Below are positions 35,149-45,523 of a stretch of DNA of 64,000 bases, piece after piece (within the stretch, counting starts at the first letter, position 1; each line of letters starts with the position of its first letter). The stretch is from Ignavibacteria bacterium (GTDB lineage: Bacteria > Bacteroidota > Ignavibacteria > SZUA-365). Below the pieces are notes generated by a model. That model worked only from the letters and a program-made list of their open reading frames with translations. It was not told the DNA's origin and ran no database searches. The DNA is taken from contig JADKJW010000016.1 in NCBI GenBank assembly GCA_016720835.1, positions 1-64,000 on the forward strand, in the 5' to 3' direction. The position numbers and the translations under genes were made by a program.

Positions 35149-36195
35149 ATGATACGTTTCGCTCATCCGGAATACTTCCTCTGGCTCCTGCTGCTGCTGC
35201 CGCTGGCCGCGCTGTACTGGTACGTCTGGTACCGGAAGCTGCGCAGCATCCGCGCCTACGGCGACGAGCAGACCATGCTCTCGCTGGTCGCGGAGCGGAG
35301 CCGCGTCAAGCACTGGCTGCGCGCCGGCATCATGCTCTTCTCCGCGGCGCTGCTCGTGCTCGCGATGGCGCGCCCGCAGATCGGCACACGCTATGAAGAA
35401 GTGAAACGGCAGGGAGTGGATCTGATCGTGGCGCTCGACGTTTCGGCCAGCATGCTCGCGCAGGACATCCGCCCGAGCCGCATCGATGCCGCGAAGCGCG
35501 AACTGACCACCCTGATCGAAGGGCTGACCGGCGACCGCATCGGCATCATCGTCTTCGCCGGCAGCTCGTACACGCAGCTGCCGCTCACCACCGACTACAG
35601 CGCGGCGTCCATGCTCAGCGACATCATCTCGGTCGGCAGCGCGCCCACGCCGGGCACGGCCATCGGATCGGCGATCACGCTGGCGCTGGAATCCTTCGAG
35701 AAGGAAGAAGGGAAGTACAAGGCGATGATCATCATCACCGACGGCGAGAATCACGAGGACGACGCGCTGAGCGTCGCGAAGGACGCCGCCTCGAAGGGCG
35801 TGGTGATTCACACGATCGGCATGGGATCCGCGGACGGCGCTCCCATCCCCGTGGGCGAGGGCGAGGAGAACATGGGCTTCAAGACCGGTCCCGACGGCGG
35901 CAAGATCGTCTCGAAGCTCGACGAGAGCACCCTCCGAGGCATCGCCGACGCCACCGGCGGCATCTACGTGCGCGCCTCGAATTCGCGCGACGATCTCGCG
36001 GCGGTGTTCAAGGAAGTCGAGAAAATGGAGAAGAAGGAATTCGGCACGAAGCAGTTCACCAACTACGAGGACCGCTTCCAGTATCCGCTGGGACTCGCGC
36101 TGCTGCTGCTCGTCTACGAACTCCTCCTGTCGGAGAAGCGGAACCGCTTCCTCTCGCGATTCAGAATCTTTGCACCCGAAAGGACGCTGCGATGA
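35149..36195 (+). CDS. batB: BatB, VWA-domain membrane protein
   Basis: 348 residues and a clear paralogue of BatA: ARPQIGTRYEEVKRQGVDLIVALDVSASM with MIDAS DVSAS (Asp97), GDRIGIIVFAGSSYTQLPLTTDY, IITDGENHEDD, and a C-terminal helix. The loop GSADGAPIPVGEGEEN is typical of BatB. It overlaps batC by 4 bp, so expression is coupled. Confidence 0.9.
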   Translation: MIRFAHPEYFLWLLLLLPLAALYWYVWYRKLRSIRAYGDEQTMLSLVAERSRVKHWLRAGIMLFSAALLVLAMARPQIGTRYEEVKRQGVDLIVALDVSASMLAQDIRPSRIDAAKRELTTLIEGLTGDRIGIIVFAGSSYTQLPLTTDYSAASMLSDIISVGSAPTPGTAIGSAITLALESFEKEEGKYKAMIIITDGENHEDDALSVAKDAASKGVVIHTIGMGSADGAPIPVGEGEENMGFKTGPDGGKIVSKLDESTLRGIADATGGIYVRASNSRDDLAAVFKEVEKMEKKEFGTKQFTNYEDRFQYPLGLALLLLVYELLLSEKRNRFLSRFRIFAPERTLR

Positions 36196-36959
36196 CGCGC
36201 CGCAATACCGTCATGCTTGCCCTCGCGCTTGCCGCCCTGGCCACCGGCCTGCAGGCGCAGTCCTACCGCGGCGCCATCAGCGACGGCAACGCGCTGTACC
36301 GCGACAAGAAGTACGACGAGGCGAAGGCGAAGTACAAGGTCGCCGCGGGCGCGAAGCCCGAGCGCTCGGAGAGCTACTTCAATTCCGGCAACGCCGCCTA
36401 CCGCAGCGACGACGTCAAGGGCGCCGTCGAGAACTACAAGGCCGCGGGCGAGCGCGCGCGTTCCAAAGAGGAGGGCGCCAAGCTCTGGTTCAACGGCGGC
36501 AACGCCATGATGAAGGCCAGTCAGTACAAGGAAGCCGTGGAGGCGTACAAGCAGTCGCTCAAGCTCAATCCGCGCGACGAGGAGGCCCGCTACAACCTGC
36601 TCTACGCGATGAAGAAGCTCGCGCAGGATCAGAAGAATCAGCAGAACAAGGACAAGAACCAGAAGCAGGACCAGAAGCCGAGCGACAAGGACAAGGACAA
36701 GCAGGACAAGAGCCAGGATCAGAAGCAGGACCAGAAACAGGATCCGGACAAGCAACAGCAGAAGCAGCCGCAGGATCAGGATCAGCAGAACGACAAGCAG
36801 GATCAGAAACAGCAGCCGCAACAGCCGAAGGACGACAAGAAGATGTCCAAGCAGCAGGCCGAGCAGATCCTCCGCGCCCTCGAACGCGACGAGAAGGACC
36901 TGCAGAAGAAACTCCGAGAGAAGCGCGGCACGCGCGTCCGCGTGGACAAGGACTGGTGA
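36192..36959 (+). CDS. batC: BatC, TPR protein with a charged low-complexity tail
   Basis: 255 residues. Signal peptide, then two to three TPR units (YRGAISDGNALYRDKKYDEAKAKYK; YFNSGNAAYRSDDVKGAVENYKAA; YKEAVEAYKQSLKLNPRDEEARYNL) and ~75 residues dominated by Lys, Gln and Asp (KNQKQDQKPSDKDKD-type). The tail ends in a short coiled-coil. TPRs probably bind other Bat proteins in the periplasm. The low-complexity tail is common in BatC. Confidence 0.88.
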   Translation: MTRRNTVMLALALAALATGLQAQSYRGAISDGNALYRDKKYDEAKAKYKVAAGAKPERSESYFNSGNAAYRSDDVKGAVENYKAAGERARSKEEGAKLWFNGGNAMMKASQYKEAVEAYKQSLKLNPRDEEARYNLLYAMKKLAQDQKNQQNKDKNQKQDQKPSDKDKDKQDKSQDQKQDQKQDPDKQQQKQPQDQDQQNDKQDQKQQPQQPKDDKKMSKQQAEQILRALERDEKDLQKKLREKRGTRVRVDKDW

Positions 36960-36961
36960 GC

Positions 36962-38819
36962 ATGCGCGCGCAGCATCGGTCTCTCGCGTTCCCGCTCGCC
37001 GCGGCACTGCTTTTCGCGGCACTGTCCACGCATGTCTTCAGCGCAGGAGGCGATGTTCTCCGCGTCCGCGAGCAACATGCAGGTGACCGCGGGCGAGCAG
37101 TTCCAGGTGACGTTCACGCTGTCGGGCGGATCGCTCAAGCAGTACAAGGATTTCCGACAACCGGATCTGAATACCAGTTTCCTGACGCTCGCCGGACCCA
37201 GCACCTCTCAGTCCATGCAGTGGATCAACGGCAAGACTTCCACCTCCATCTCCTGGACGTACATTCTGCAGCCGCGCAACGCGGGGCAGTTCACCATACA
37301 GCCCGCGACCATCGTCTACGACGGCGCAGTGATGAAATCGAACCCGATGATCATCAAGGTGGTGAACGCCGCGCCCGGGGTGAAGCAGCAGCAACAGCAA
37401 CAGAAGGCGCAGGAAGACAAGGCCGTGAACGTGGAGCTGGGCGACAACCTCTTCATCCGCGCCATCGTCGACAAGCGCACCGTGTACATGGGCGAGCCCA
37501 TCCTCGTCACCTACAAGCTGTACTCGCGCGTCACCTTCCAGGTGAACAACATCGCGAAGATCCCGCGCATGGTCGGGTTCTGGTCCGAGGACATCGAAAC
37601 GCCCTCGCAGGTGCGCCCCGAAGTGGAGAACTACAACGGCAAGCAGTACGAGACCTTCCTGCTGCGCAAGGTGGTGTACTTCCCGACGCAGGCGGGCGAG
37701 CTGAGCATCGATCCCTTCGAGATCAACTGCACCATCCAGGTGCGACAGAAGCGGAAATCGGGCGACGACTTCTTCGACCGCTTCTTCAGCGACCCGTACT
37801 TCGACTCTCACAAGAACGTGCAGAAGTCGCTGCTCACCGAAAAGATCCCGATCCACGTCAAGGCGCTGCCCGAAGACGGCAAACCCGAGAGCTTCCGCGG
37901 CGCGGTGGGCAGCTACTCGATGCGCACGACGCTGGACCGCGGCACGCTCAAGGCCAACGAGCCCGCCACCCTCCTCGTGACGATAAAAGGAGAGGGCAAT
38001 CTGAAACTGCTCGAGGAGCCCGCGCTGAATCTCCCTACGGGTATCGAGCACTACGATCCGAAGATCACCGAGGACATTGTCCGCAGCAGCGGGCGCATCA
38101 CGGGCAGCAAGGCGTTCGAATTCGTGCTCATCCCGCGCTTCCCCGGCAAGCTCGAGATACCGCCGGTCGCCTTCAGCTACTTCGATCCTGAAACGAAGAA
38201 GTACGTCACGCTGACCTCGCCCGCGTACACGCTGGACGTGAAGGAAGGCGATCAGCAGAGCGCCTCGTCGGGCACGGCGCAGAGCGGCATCCGCATGCGC
38301 GCGAAGGACCTGCATCCGTTGAAGGCGCCCGACACCTTCGGGCGCGCCTCGTCGGCGCCGGTGAGTCCGCTCTCGATGTTCCTGCTGTATCTGCTGCCCG
38401 TCGCGCTCACCGCGGGCGCGCTGGTGTACAAGAAACGCTGGGACCGCATACATGGCGACGTGACGGGATTGCGCATGCGCCGCTCGACGCGCATCGCCGA
38501 GAAGCATCTCTCCAAGGCGAAGGGCTTCCTGCAGAAGAACGCCATCGACGCCTACTACCTCGAGATCGCCCGCGCCCTCTGGGGCTACGTGCAGAACCGC
38601 CTCGCCATGCCCACCTCCGACACCTCCGTGCAGAACGTGGTGGAGCACCTGACCGCGCGCGACGTCTACGTGGGCGTCGTGCTCAAGGTGCAGGGCGCGC
38701 TGACCGCCACGGACGAAGCGCGCTACTCACCGACGCGCGCCACGGAGGGCGAGATGCGCGGACTCTACGACAAGGCGAAGGAAGCCATCGTGTCGATGGA
38801 ACAGGCATTGAAGGGATGA
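36962..38819 (+). CDS. batD: BatD, large periplasmic membrane-anchored protein (frameshift near the N-terminus)
   Basis: The signal peptide (MRAQHRSLAFPLAAALLFAALSTHVFSA-like, from ATG 36962) and the mature protein (from about 37040, EAMFSASASNMQVTAGEQF) lie in different frames. A lost GC dinucleotide in AGCGCAGG near 37040 would restore ...FSAQEAMFS. The mature part has Ig-like domains (FTLSGGSLKQYKDFRQP), a Lys/Gln run (KQQQQQQKAQED) near residue 120, one membrane helix (FLLYLLPVALTAGALVY), and a cytosolic helical end. It is the usual ~590 residues. The internal ATG at 37032 would remove the signal and is not accepted. Confidence 0.85.
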
Positions 38820-39580
38820 TGAAACAGCTCGCACTGGCACTCCTCGTCCTCCTCGCCGGAGCCTGCGCCATGCGCGCGCAGGACGCGATACAGAAGCGCC
38901 TCGCCGAAGGCGCGGCCGCCTACGCCTCAGCGGATTTCTCACGCGCCGCTGCCGTGTACGAGGCGCTGATCAAGGACGGCCACGCGGACGCCACCGTGCT
39001 CTACAATCTCGGCAACACGTACTTCAAGAGCGGAAAGAACACGCGCAGCATCCTCTGCTACGAGCGGGCGCTGCTGCTCGATCCGTCGGACGAGCAGATC
39101 CGGGACAACCTGGCCATCGCCAACACGCGCATACGCGACCGCGTGGAGACGATGCCGTTGTTCTTCGCCGTGCAGTGGTGGAACGACATCAAGCGCGCGC
39201 ATACGCCGTCCGGACTGTTCTGCTGGTCCTTCATGCTGCTCGGCGCGACCATGGCGCTCGCCTTCGTCTTCTTCGGCATGCACAACGTGCTGTTGCGGCG
39301 CGTCGCGCTGGCGCTGGGAAACCTTGCCGTGCTGCTCTTCGCCGCGTCGGTGTTCCTGTACTTCGACAAGGTGGAGGATCTCGAAGCGCGCAGGGACGCG
39401 ATCGTGACAACGGGGGAAGTCGTCGCGCGCAGCACCGCCGACAAGAGCGGTGTGGACGCCTTCACCGTGCACGAGGGGCTCCGCGTCGAGATCACCGATG
39501 CACGCGCCGACCTCGTCAGGATACGCCTTGCGGATGGCACCGAGGGCTGGGTTTCGGAAAAGGCGATCGAGCGGATCTAG
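38816..39580 (+). CDS. batE: BatE, TPR and SH3-like membrane protein
   Basis: 254 residues. Signal peptide, TPR region (FSRAAAVYEALIKDGHADATVLYNLGNTYFKSG), two membrane helices (LFCWSFMLLGATMALAFVFF, VALALGNLAVLLFAASVFLY) and a C-terminal SH3b-like domain (FTVHEGLRVEITDARADLVRIRLADGTEGWV). The ATG overlaps the batD stop (ATGATGA). It closes the eight-gene operon moxR-DUF58-accessory-batA-E. Confidence 0.88.
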   Translation: MMKQLALALLVLLAGACAMRAQDAIQKRLAEGAAAYASADFSRAAAVYEALIKDGHADATVLYNLGNTYFKSGKNTRSILCYERALLLDPSDEQIRDNLAIANTRIRDRVETMPLFFAVQWWNDIKRAHTPSGLFCWSFMLLGATMALAFVFFGMHNVLLRRVALALGNLAVLLFAASVFLYFDKVEDLEARRDAIVTTGEVVARSTADKSGVDAFTVHEGLRVEITDARADLVRIRLADGTEGWVSEKAIERI

Positions 39581-39657
39581 GACGCTTGCCCCGCACGCCG
39601 GCGCGTGCAATATTGTGCTTTCCCCACACCTCCTGTCATCACACGGACAGACCGCTG

Positions 39658-40458
39658 GTGCATCGTTTTCCCGCACGTACTTGTCTCTTCCTGCTGCTTC
39701 TCGCGTCGGCCGCCGGCCGCGCGCAGGAAGGGGAGCAGGGCGTGCGCCGTCCTTCCACGTATCCGCCCACGCCGCGAAACTCCGCGGTGACCTTGCCGAG
39801 GCCGCTGCTCGGCGGCTTCCTGGGTGCGCAGCGCAACTGGTCGCTGGGGTCCTTCACCACGAGCTGCGACTGCGGCTACGACGAGGGGCGCGGTTTCGGG
39901 GCGATGCTGGGCGCGCTTGCGGAGTTTCCGGTCTCGCAATCCTTTTTCCTCCTCGCGGAAGCCGGGTACCGGGATTTCTCGACCTCCTACGCCGTGCAGG
40001 AGACGCGCACGGAATTCATCCTCACGCGCGGCGGCTACGCGCAGGTGGACTTCGAGCGCAGCGCCGACATCTCGCTCGCGCACGTCACCGTGGGGCTGTC
40101 GGCGGCATGGCGCGTCCCCGGCTCCGGCTTGTATTTCTTCGCGGGTCCGCGGCTGGGCATGCTCGTCTCCGACGAGATAAACGAACGGGAGACGGTGCTC
40201 ACTCCCGGTATCGGGTACGCTTCCACGCGGAGTGCGGAGAAGAATTTTTCGAACGGCTCCATCGACGGCGTCTGGGAGAAGCACTCGCTCCGCTTCGACG
40301 CGGTGATCGGCGCCGGTTTCGACATACAGATCAGGCGGTCGGTGTTCGTCTCGCCCCGGCTCGCCTTCGCCTATCCATTCACCTCCGTCGTCAAGGAGCA
40401 CCCATCGTGGCACATTCCCGCAGTCGAACTTTCCGCAGCGCTGCTCTTCGCACTCTGA
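39658..40458 (+). CDS. Outer-membrane beta-barrel protein
   Basis: 266 residues from GTG 39658 (VHRFPARTCLFLLLLASAAGRAQ signal). The mature part alternates as amphipathic strands (LGGFLGAQRNWSLGSF, FFLLAEAGYRDFSTSYAV, YAQVDFERSADISLAHVTVGLSAAW) and ends in an aromatic/hydrophobic strand (IPAVELSAALLFAL), as for OmpW/OprF-like small barrels. Two cysteines in SCDCGYDEGRG are unusual for a barrel and also appear, shifted, in the next gene (LLCDDCVFSS). It overlaps the next gene by 52 bp. Confidence 0.65.
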   Translation: MHRFPARTCLFLLLLASAAGRAQEGEQGVRRPSTYPPTPRNSAVTLPRPLLGGFLGAQRNWSLGSFTTSCDCGYDEGRGFGAMLGALAEFPVSQSFFLLAEAGYRDFSTSYAVQETRTEFILTRGGYAQVDFERSADISLAHVTVGLSAAWRVPGSGLYFFAGPRLGMLVSDEINERETVLTPGIGYASTRSAEKNFSNGSIDGVWEKHSLRFDAVIGAGFDIQIRRSVFVSPRLAFAYPFTSVVKEHPSWHIPAVELSAALLFAL

Positions 40459-41213
40459 TCCTCGCCGCCGCATTCGTATGCGCGCCTCTTGCGTCGTCCT
40501 TCGCGCAGGGGAGCGATGCCGCCTCGCAGCCGGCGATGCCTGGCGCCGAGCGGCGGCTTTGGCTCGGGGTGTACGGCAGTGCCGCGCTCCCGGTGACGAT
40601 GGGAGAGTTCTCGCTGCTCTGCGACGACTGTGTGTTTTCATCCGGATCGGGCATGGGTGTGGAGGGTGGCCTCCTCGCAACGTACCCGCTCGACGAGCGT
40701 TGGTCCGTGACCGCGCGCATCGGCTGGGGGATGTCGCAGACCACGTACGAAAAGGAGGCGTCCGCTCTCCGCTACGTCACCTCGGGTCAGCAGGTGATGG
40801 TGTCTTACATGCGCAAGGCCGTCATCGATCTCTCCGCCGTCTCCGCGTACTTCGCTGCGCGCTGGAGCAGCGGCATCGGAGCCTTGTACGTCGTCGCCGG
40901 TCCCCGCGTCAATTACAATCACGCGAGCAATGCGAAGGAGACGGAGCGCATCGTCACGCCGGACATGGTCTACTTCGAATCAGGCACAAACCTTGTCACG
41001 CTGTACGACGGCGCGATTGGAGGCGCCGTCGATTTCCAGAAGCTCGGCCTCGGCCTGCGCGCGGGCGTCGGATACGACTTCGCTTTCGGCCCCGATCTCA
41101 TCATCGCGCCGGAGGTGGGCTTTGCATTACCGCTGCTCGGACTCTCGCCCAAGCACAAGACCTGGAAGATCGGCGGGCTGGATTTCGTGCTGATGGCGGC
41201 GATGAGGATGTAG
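40407..41213 (+). CDS. Outer-membrane beta-barrel protein, paralogue of the previous gene
   Basis: 268 residues from GTG 40407. Its AAGGAG eight bases upstream is one of few strong Shine-Dalgarno sequences here, and it decides the start inside the previous gene. The signal ends ...APLASSFAQ. The barrel strands (LWLGVYGSAALPVTMGEFSL, RWSVTARIGWGMSQTTYE, SAYFAARWSSGIGALYVVAGPRVNY) and the shared CxxC-like pair (LCDDC) mark a tandem duplication. The last strand is LDFVLMAAMRM. Function unknown. Confidence 0.65.
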   Translation: MAHSRSRTFRSAALRTLILAAAFVCAPLASSFAQGSDAASQPAMPGAERRLWLGVYGSAALPVTMGEFSLLCDDCVFSSGSGMGVEGGLLATYPLDERWSVTARIGWGMSQTTYEKEASALRYVTSGQQVMVSYMRKAVIDLSAVSAYFAARWSSGIGALYVVAGPRVNYNHASNAKETERIVTPDMVYFESGTNLVTLYDGAIGGAVDFQKLGLGLRAGVGYDFAFGPDLIIAPEVGFALPLLGLSPKHKTWKIGGLDFVLMAAMRM

Positions 41214-41218
41214 GCACG

Positions 41219-41242
41219 AAGGTTTCATGCATTCCTGAAACC
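41219..41242. terminator. Hairpin between convergent genes
   Basis: GGTTTCA (41221-41227), 8-base loop, TGAAACC (41236-41242). It lies between the barrel gene (+) and the RND gene (-). There is no T-tract, so its terminator role is tentative. Confidence 0.35.
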
Positions 41243-41285
41243 TGCTGTACGCATTGCCGGCGGGTGACAGGGCCCGTGCCGTGAA

Positions 41286-44200
41286 TCACTGTGCGGGCTT
41301 GTCCTGACTCCCTTCCGCCAGATGTGTCTTCTTCGATCCGATGCGGTCCACCAGAATGTAAAACGCCGGCACGACGAGCAGGCTGAGCATCGTCGCGACG
41401 ATCAGTCCGCCGATGACGGCGATGGCCATGGGCGTGCGGATTTCGGAGCCGGGACCGATGCCGAGGGCGGGAGGCACGGCGGCCATGAGCGTCGCGGCGG
41501 CCGTCATGAGGATGGGGCGCAGGCGCACCGGACCCGCGTGCTTCACGGCTTCCAGCGCGCTCATGCCCGTCGCGCGCATCTGGTTCGCGAAGTCCACGAG
41601 GATGATGGAGTTCTTCTTGACGATGCCCATCAGCAGAAGCAGGCCGATCATGCTGAAGATGTTCAGCGTCTTGCCGAAGATCAGCAGCGCGATGACCGCG
41701 CCCGCGACGGAGAGCGGCAGGATGGTGAGGATGGTGATCGGATGCTTGAACGAATTGAACTGCGAGGCGAGGATCATGTAGGCCACGATGAGGCCGAGGA
41801 TGAGCGCGAAGAAGAGGCTGCCCATCGACTCGCGGAAGGCCACGCTGGCGCCGCCCAGCACGAGGCGGTTGCCCAGAGGGAGATCCTTCCCGAGTTCCTC
41901 CACGTACTTCAGGGCTTCGTCCTGTGAGCGACCCGGAGCGACGTTGGCGTAGATGGTGATGGCGCGCTCGCGGTCACGGCGGGTGATGGCCTGCAGGGCG
42001 GGCTGCTCGGTGGACGTGACCAGCGAGGAGAGGGGGATGAGGTCGCCGCTGCGCGTGCGCACGCGGAGGCGCGAGAGGTCCTCGGGGCGCGAACGCTGCT
42101 GCGCGAGCAGACGCATGCGCACGTCCATGCGCCGTCCGCCGTCGCTGTACTTGCCGACGCGGATGCCGCCGATCATGGCGTTGATCGTGGAGGCCACGGT
42201 TTCGACCGGCACGCCCACGTCGGAGGCGCGGGCGCGGTCGGGCTCGATGCGCAATTCGGGCATGCCGAGCTGATAGTCGGTGTCGAGATCGATGACGTGG
42301 CCGCTCGCCGAGAGCTTGCGCATCACGTCCTGCGTGGCCGTGACGAGCTTGTCCCAGTCGTGCCCGCGCAGGGAGAACTCGACGGGGAAGCCGCGCTGCG
42401 CCGTGAAACCGGCCTGCGAGAGATCCTGCACCACGGTGCGCATGCCGGGGATGGAATTGAGTTCCTTGCGCACCGAGGCGGCGAATTCGGCCTGCGTGCG
42501 CTGCCGCTCGGATGGCGGCACCATGGTGACGAAGAGGGTGGCGCCGTTCACACCGCCGCCCCCGCCGCCCCCGATGAAGCCGAACAGGCGGTTCACCTCG
42601 GGCTTCGCGGAAAGGATGGCCTCGGCTTTGCGGACGAGCTTGTCGGTTTCCATGAGGTCCGCGCCCACCGCGGTGGTCATGCGCATCATGAGGCGGCTCT
42701 GATCCTGCGAGGGCACGAATTCGCTCGGCATGAAGTAGAACACCACGATCGACGCGGCGAAGAGAATGCCGCCCCCGAGGAGGATGGATTTCGGACGCCG
42801 CAGTCCCTTGTCCAGCAGACGCGCGTAGAGGCGCTCGAGGCGGGTGAATCCGGCATCCACCGCGCGACCCACGCGGTTGCGGCTCTCGCGCGAGGTGCGG
42901 AGCATCTGCGAGGTCCGCGCCGGCGCGAGCGTGATGGCTTCGAGGTAGGAGAGCAGCACCGCGACGCAGAGGGTCACGCCGAACTGCAGAAAGAAGCGCC
43001 CGACGATGCCCTTCATGAAGAGCACGGGGAGGAAGATCGCGATGACGGCCAGCGTGGCGGAGAGCGCGGCGAAGGTGATTTCCTTCGTGCCCTCGCGCGA
43101 GGCCCGGACGCGGTCCTTGCCGCCCTCGGCGTGCCGGTAGATGTTCTCGAGCACCATGATCGCGTCGTCCACTACGATGCCCACGGCGAGCGCGAGTCCG
43201 AGCAGCGTGAAGGTGTTGAGCGTGAAGCCCGCGAAGTAGATGACCGCGACGGTGCCGAGCAGCGACATCGGAATCGCGAGAATCACATTGAGCGTGCTCG
43301 ACATCGAGCCGAGGAACATCCAGCAGATGAGCGCCGTCAGCAGCACCGAGAGCAGCAGCTCGAAGGCGATTTCGTTCACCGAGTCGCTGATGAATTCCGT
43401 CGAGTCGAAGTTGACGCCGATCTCCATGCCCTCGGGCAGCGACTTCTGCACTTCGGCGATGGCGCGCTTCACCTCGTCGGCCACGGCCACGGCGTTGGCG
43501 CCGCGCTGCTTCTTGATGCCGAGACCCTGCGCGGGGACGCCGTTGACGCGCGAGAGGCGGCGGATGTCCTCGAAACCGTCCTCCACGATGGACACGTCCT
43601 CGAGGCGGACGGGACGGCCGTCCTCCTCGCGGATCACGATGCCGCGCAGCGTGGCGAGATCGACGGCCTCGCCGAGCACGCGGACGTTCACCTCGCGCCC
43701 CTGCGTCTCGAGGCGGCCGGCGGGCAGCTCGATGTGCTCGCGCTGCAGGGCGGTGATGACGTCGCTGACGGTGAGTCCGCGCTCGTCGAGTTTCGAGGCG
43801 TCGAGCCAGATGCGGACATTCCGGTCCAGATATCCGCCCATGGTGATCTCGCCGATGCCGGCGATGGTCTGCAGTTTCTCCTTCAGGCGGTAGCGCGCGT
43901 AATCGCTCAGGATGCGCTGCGGGTAGGGGCCGAGAGGCCGATCCACATGATCGGCTGGTCCTCGGGGTTGGTCTTGGAGATGACCGGCGGATCGAGATCG
44001 CGCGGCAGGCGGCGCTGCACCTGCGACACCTTGGTCTGCACGTCCTGCAGCGCGAGGTCGACGTCGCGCGAGAGGTCGAGCTCCAGGGTCACGTTGGCGC
44101 TGCCCTGGCGCGAGGAGGAGGTGATCGATTTCCAGCCCTCCACCTGTACGAGCGATTCCTCGAGCACTTCCACGACATCCTTCTCCATGACCTCGGGCGC

Positions 44201-44362
44201 CGCGCCCTCCCAGGTGACGCTCACCGAGATGGTGGGGAAGTCCACATCGGGGAACTGGCTGATGCCGATGCGCGAGAGGGCGACGAGGCCGAACACCACG
44301 GTGGCGGCCATCAGCATCCACGCGAAGACCGGCTTGTTTATCGAGACATCGGTGATGCTCAT
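41286..44362 (-). CDS. RND efflux pump, HAE1 type (one frameshift)
   Basis: About 1,026 residues. Inner-membrane proton-driven exporter (AcrB-like). Visible: start MSITDVSINKPVFAWMLMAAT, GISQFPDVDFPTISV, and in TM4 GIVVDDAIMVLENIYRHAE with the two Asp of the proton relay. Later come TLILGLIVAYMILASQFNSF-type helices and GIVKKNSIILVDFANQM. The N-terminal frame stops at 43907 (IMWIGLSAPTRSAS). The next frame gives YPQRILSDYARYRLKEKL. One base lost in the run GGCCCCTACC near 43930 explains it. The ATG overlaps the adaptor's stop (ATGA). Substrate unknown. Confidence 0.9.
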
Positions 44363-45516
44363 CTGGCGGAGGGCTCCCGTCCACGCGCGCCGAGCGAATC
44401 GTCTGCGCGTCCGGCCTTGCCGCCCATGCGCACCGCCGCGCCTTCGCGGAGCGCCTCCGCGCCGCGGATGACGAGCTGCTCGCCCGCGGAGAGTCCGCTG
44501 AGGACCTCCACGAAACCGTCCGAGGTCCGCATGCCGATGGAAAGCGTCCGTTCCTTCGCCACGCCCTTTTCCACGACGAAGGCGAGGAAGCCGCGCTCGC
44601 TGGGACGGATGGCCGTCTGGGGAATCACGGGCATCTGCTTCGCGTCGCCCACGGGGACGCGCACTTCCGCAAAGGTGCCCGGGCGGAGAAGGTCGCGGCC
44701 GGGATCCTTGATTTCGGCGGTGACAGTCACCATGCGCGAGCGTTCGTCCGCGCCCGCCGCGACGTGGCTGATGTTCGCGGAGAATTCTTTCGCGCTGTTG
44801 TCGCGGGTGTGGAAGTAGGCTTTCTGTCCGATGCGCAGGCGCGACGCGTCGGCCTCGGCCACATTGAAGCGCAACAGCATCGGATCGCGCCGCAGCAGCG
44901 TGGCGAGGACAGTGCCGGGCTGCACGTACTGGCCCGTCTGCACGGTGCGCGACTGTATCACGCCGCCGACGGGGGCTTTCACCAGCGCGTCACGCAGATT
45001 CAATTCGGCCTGATCGAGAGCCACCTTCGCCAGCGCGAGATCAGCCGCCGAGGAGCGCACCTTTGTGCGCCAGGTCTCGATCTCCTCGCCGGGGATGAGG
45101 CCGGGATTCTGTTTGACGACGCCTTCGCGACGGTCGAGTCCCGCTTCGGCATCGGCTTTGGCCGCGTTGGCGCGTTCGACCGAGGCGCGGGCGGACTCGA
45201 CGCCGAGTCGGTAGCGATCCGGTTCGATATCGACGAGCACCTGGTTCGCGGCGACCTTGCGGCCTTCGGTGAAGCGCACCTGCTCCACCACGCCGGCCAC
45301 GCGCGAGGTGACCTGCACCACTTCGAAGGCCTCCACCGACCCGACGGCGGTGACGCTGTACTCGACCGTGCGCGACTCCACCTTCGCGAGTTCGACGGGG
45401 AATTTCATATCGCCTTTGCCGCGTCCGCCGCCTTTGCCGCCCGCTTCGGAGGTGCTCTTCGAGCAGCCGGCCAGCGCGAGCGGGACCAGAATGGCAATCA
45501 GTGCTGTCTTTTTCAT
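44359..45516 (-). CDS. Periplasmic adaptor (membrane fusion) lipoprotein of the RND pump
   Basis: 385 residues from ATG 45516. The lipobox (LVPLALAGC) anchors it to the inner membrane. Residues ~25-40 are Gly/Lys-rich (GGKGGGRGKGD). Lipoyl/hairpin core: VTSRVAGVVEQVRFTEGRKVAANQVLVDIEPDR, then a coiled-coil (RASVERANAAKADAEAGLDRREGV), APVGGVIQSRTVQTGQYVQPG and the beta-barrel part. It connects the RND pump to the TolC-like channel. The frame runs open far upstream, but that part is antisense-like and is rejected. Confidence 0.9.
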   Translation of the reverse strand: MKKTALIAILVPLALAGCSKSTSEAGGKGGGRGKGDMKFPVELAKVESRTVEYSVTAVGSVEAFEVVQVTSRVAGVVEQVRFTEGRKVAANQVLVDIEPDRYRLGVESARASVERANAAKADAEAGLDRREGVVKQNPGLIPGEEIETWRTKVRSSAADLALAKVALDQAELNLRDALVKAPVGGVIQSRTVQTGQYVQPGTVLATLLRRDPMLLRFNVAEADASRLRIGQKAYFHTRDNSAKEFSANISHVAAGADERSRMVTVTAEIKDPGRDLLRPGTFAEVRVPVGDAKQMPVIPQTAIRPSERGFLAFVVEKGVAKERTLSIGMRTSDGFVEVLSGLSAGEQLVIRGAEALREGAAVRMGGKAGRADDSLGARGREPSAR

Positions 45517-45523
45517 ACGGGAC

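Noticed and set aside
37032..37060. ATG 37032 as the start of BatD
   Set aside because: It would remove the signal peptide encoded from 36962 that BatD needs; a local frameshift explains the split better.
42297..44471. 724-codon open frame on the plus strand
   Set aside because: Antisense of the RND pump; composition (His, Arg, Glu rich) is typical of a shadow frame in high-GC DNA.
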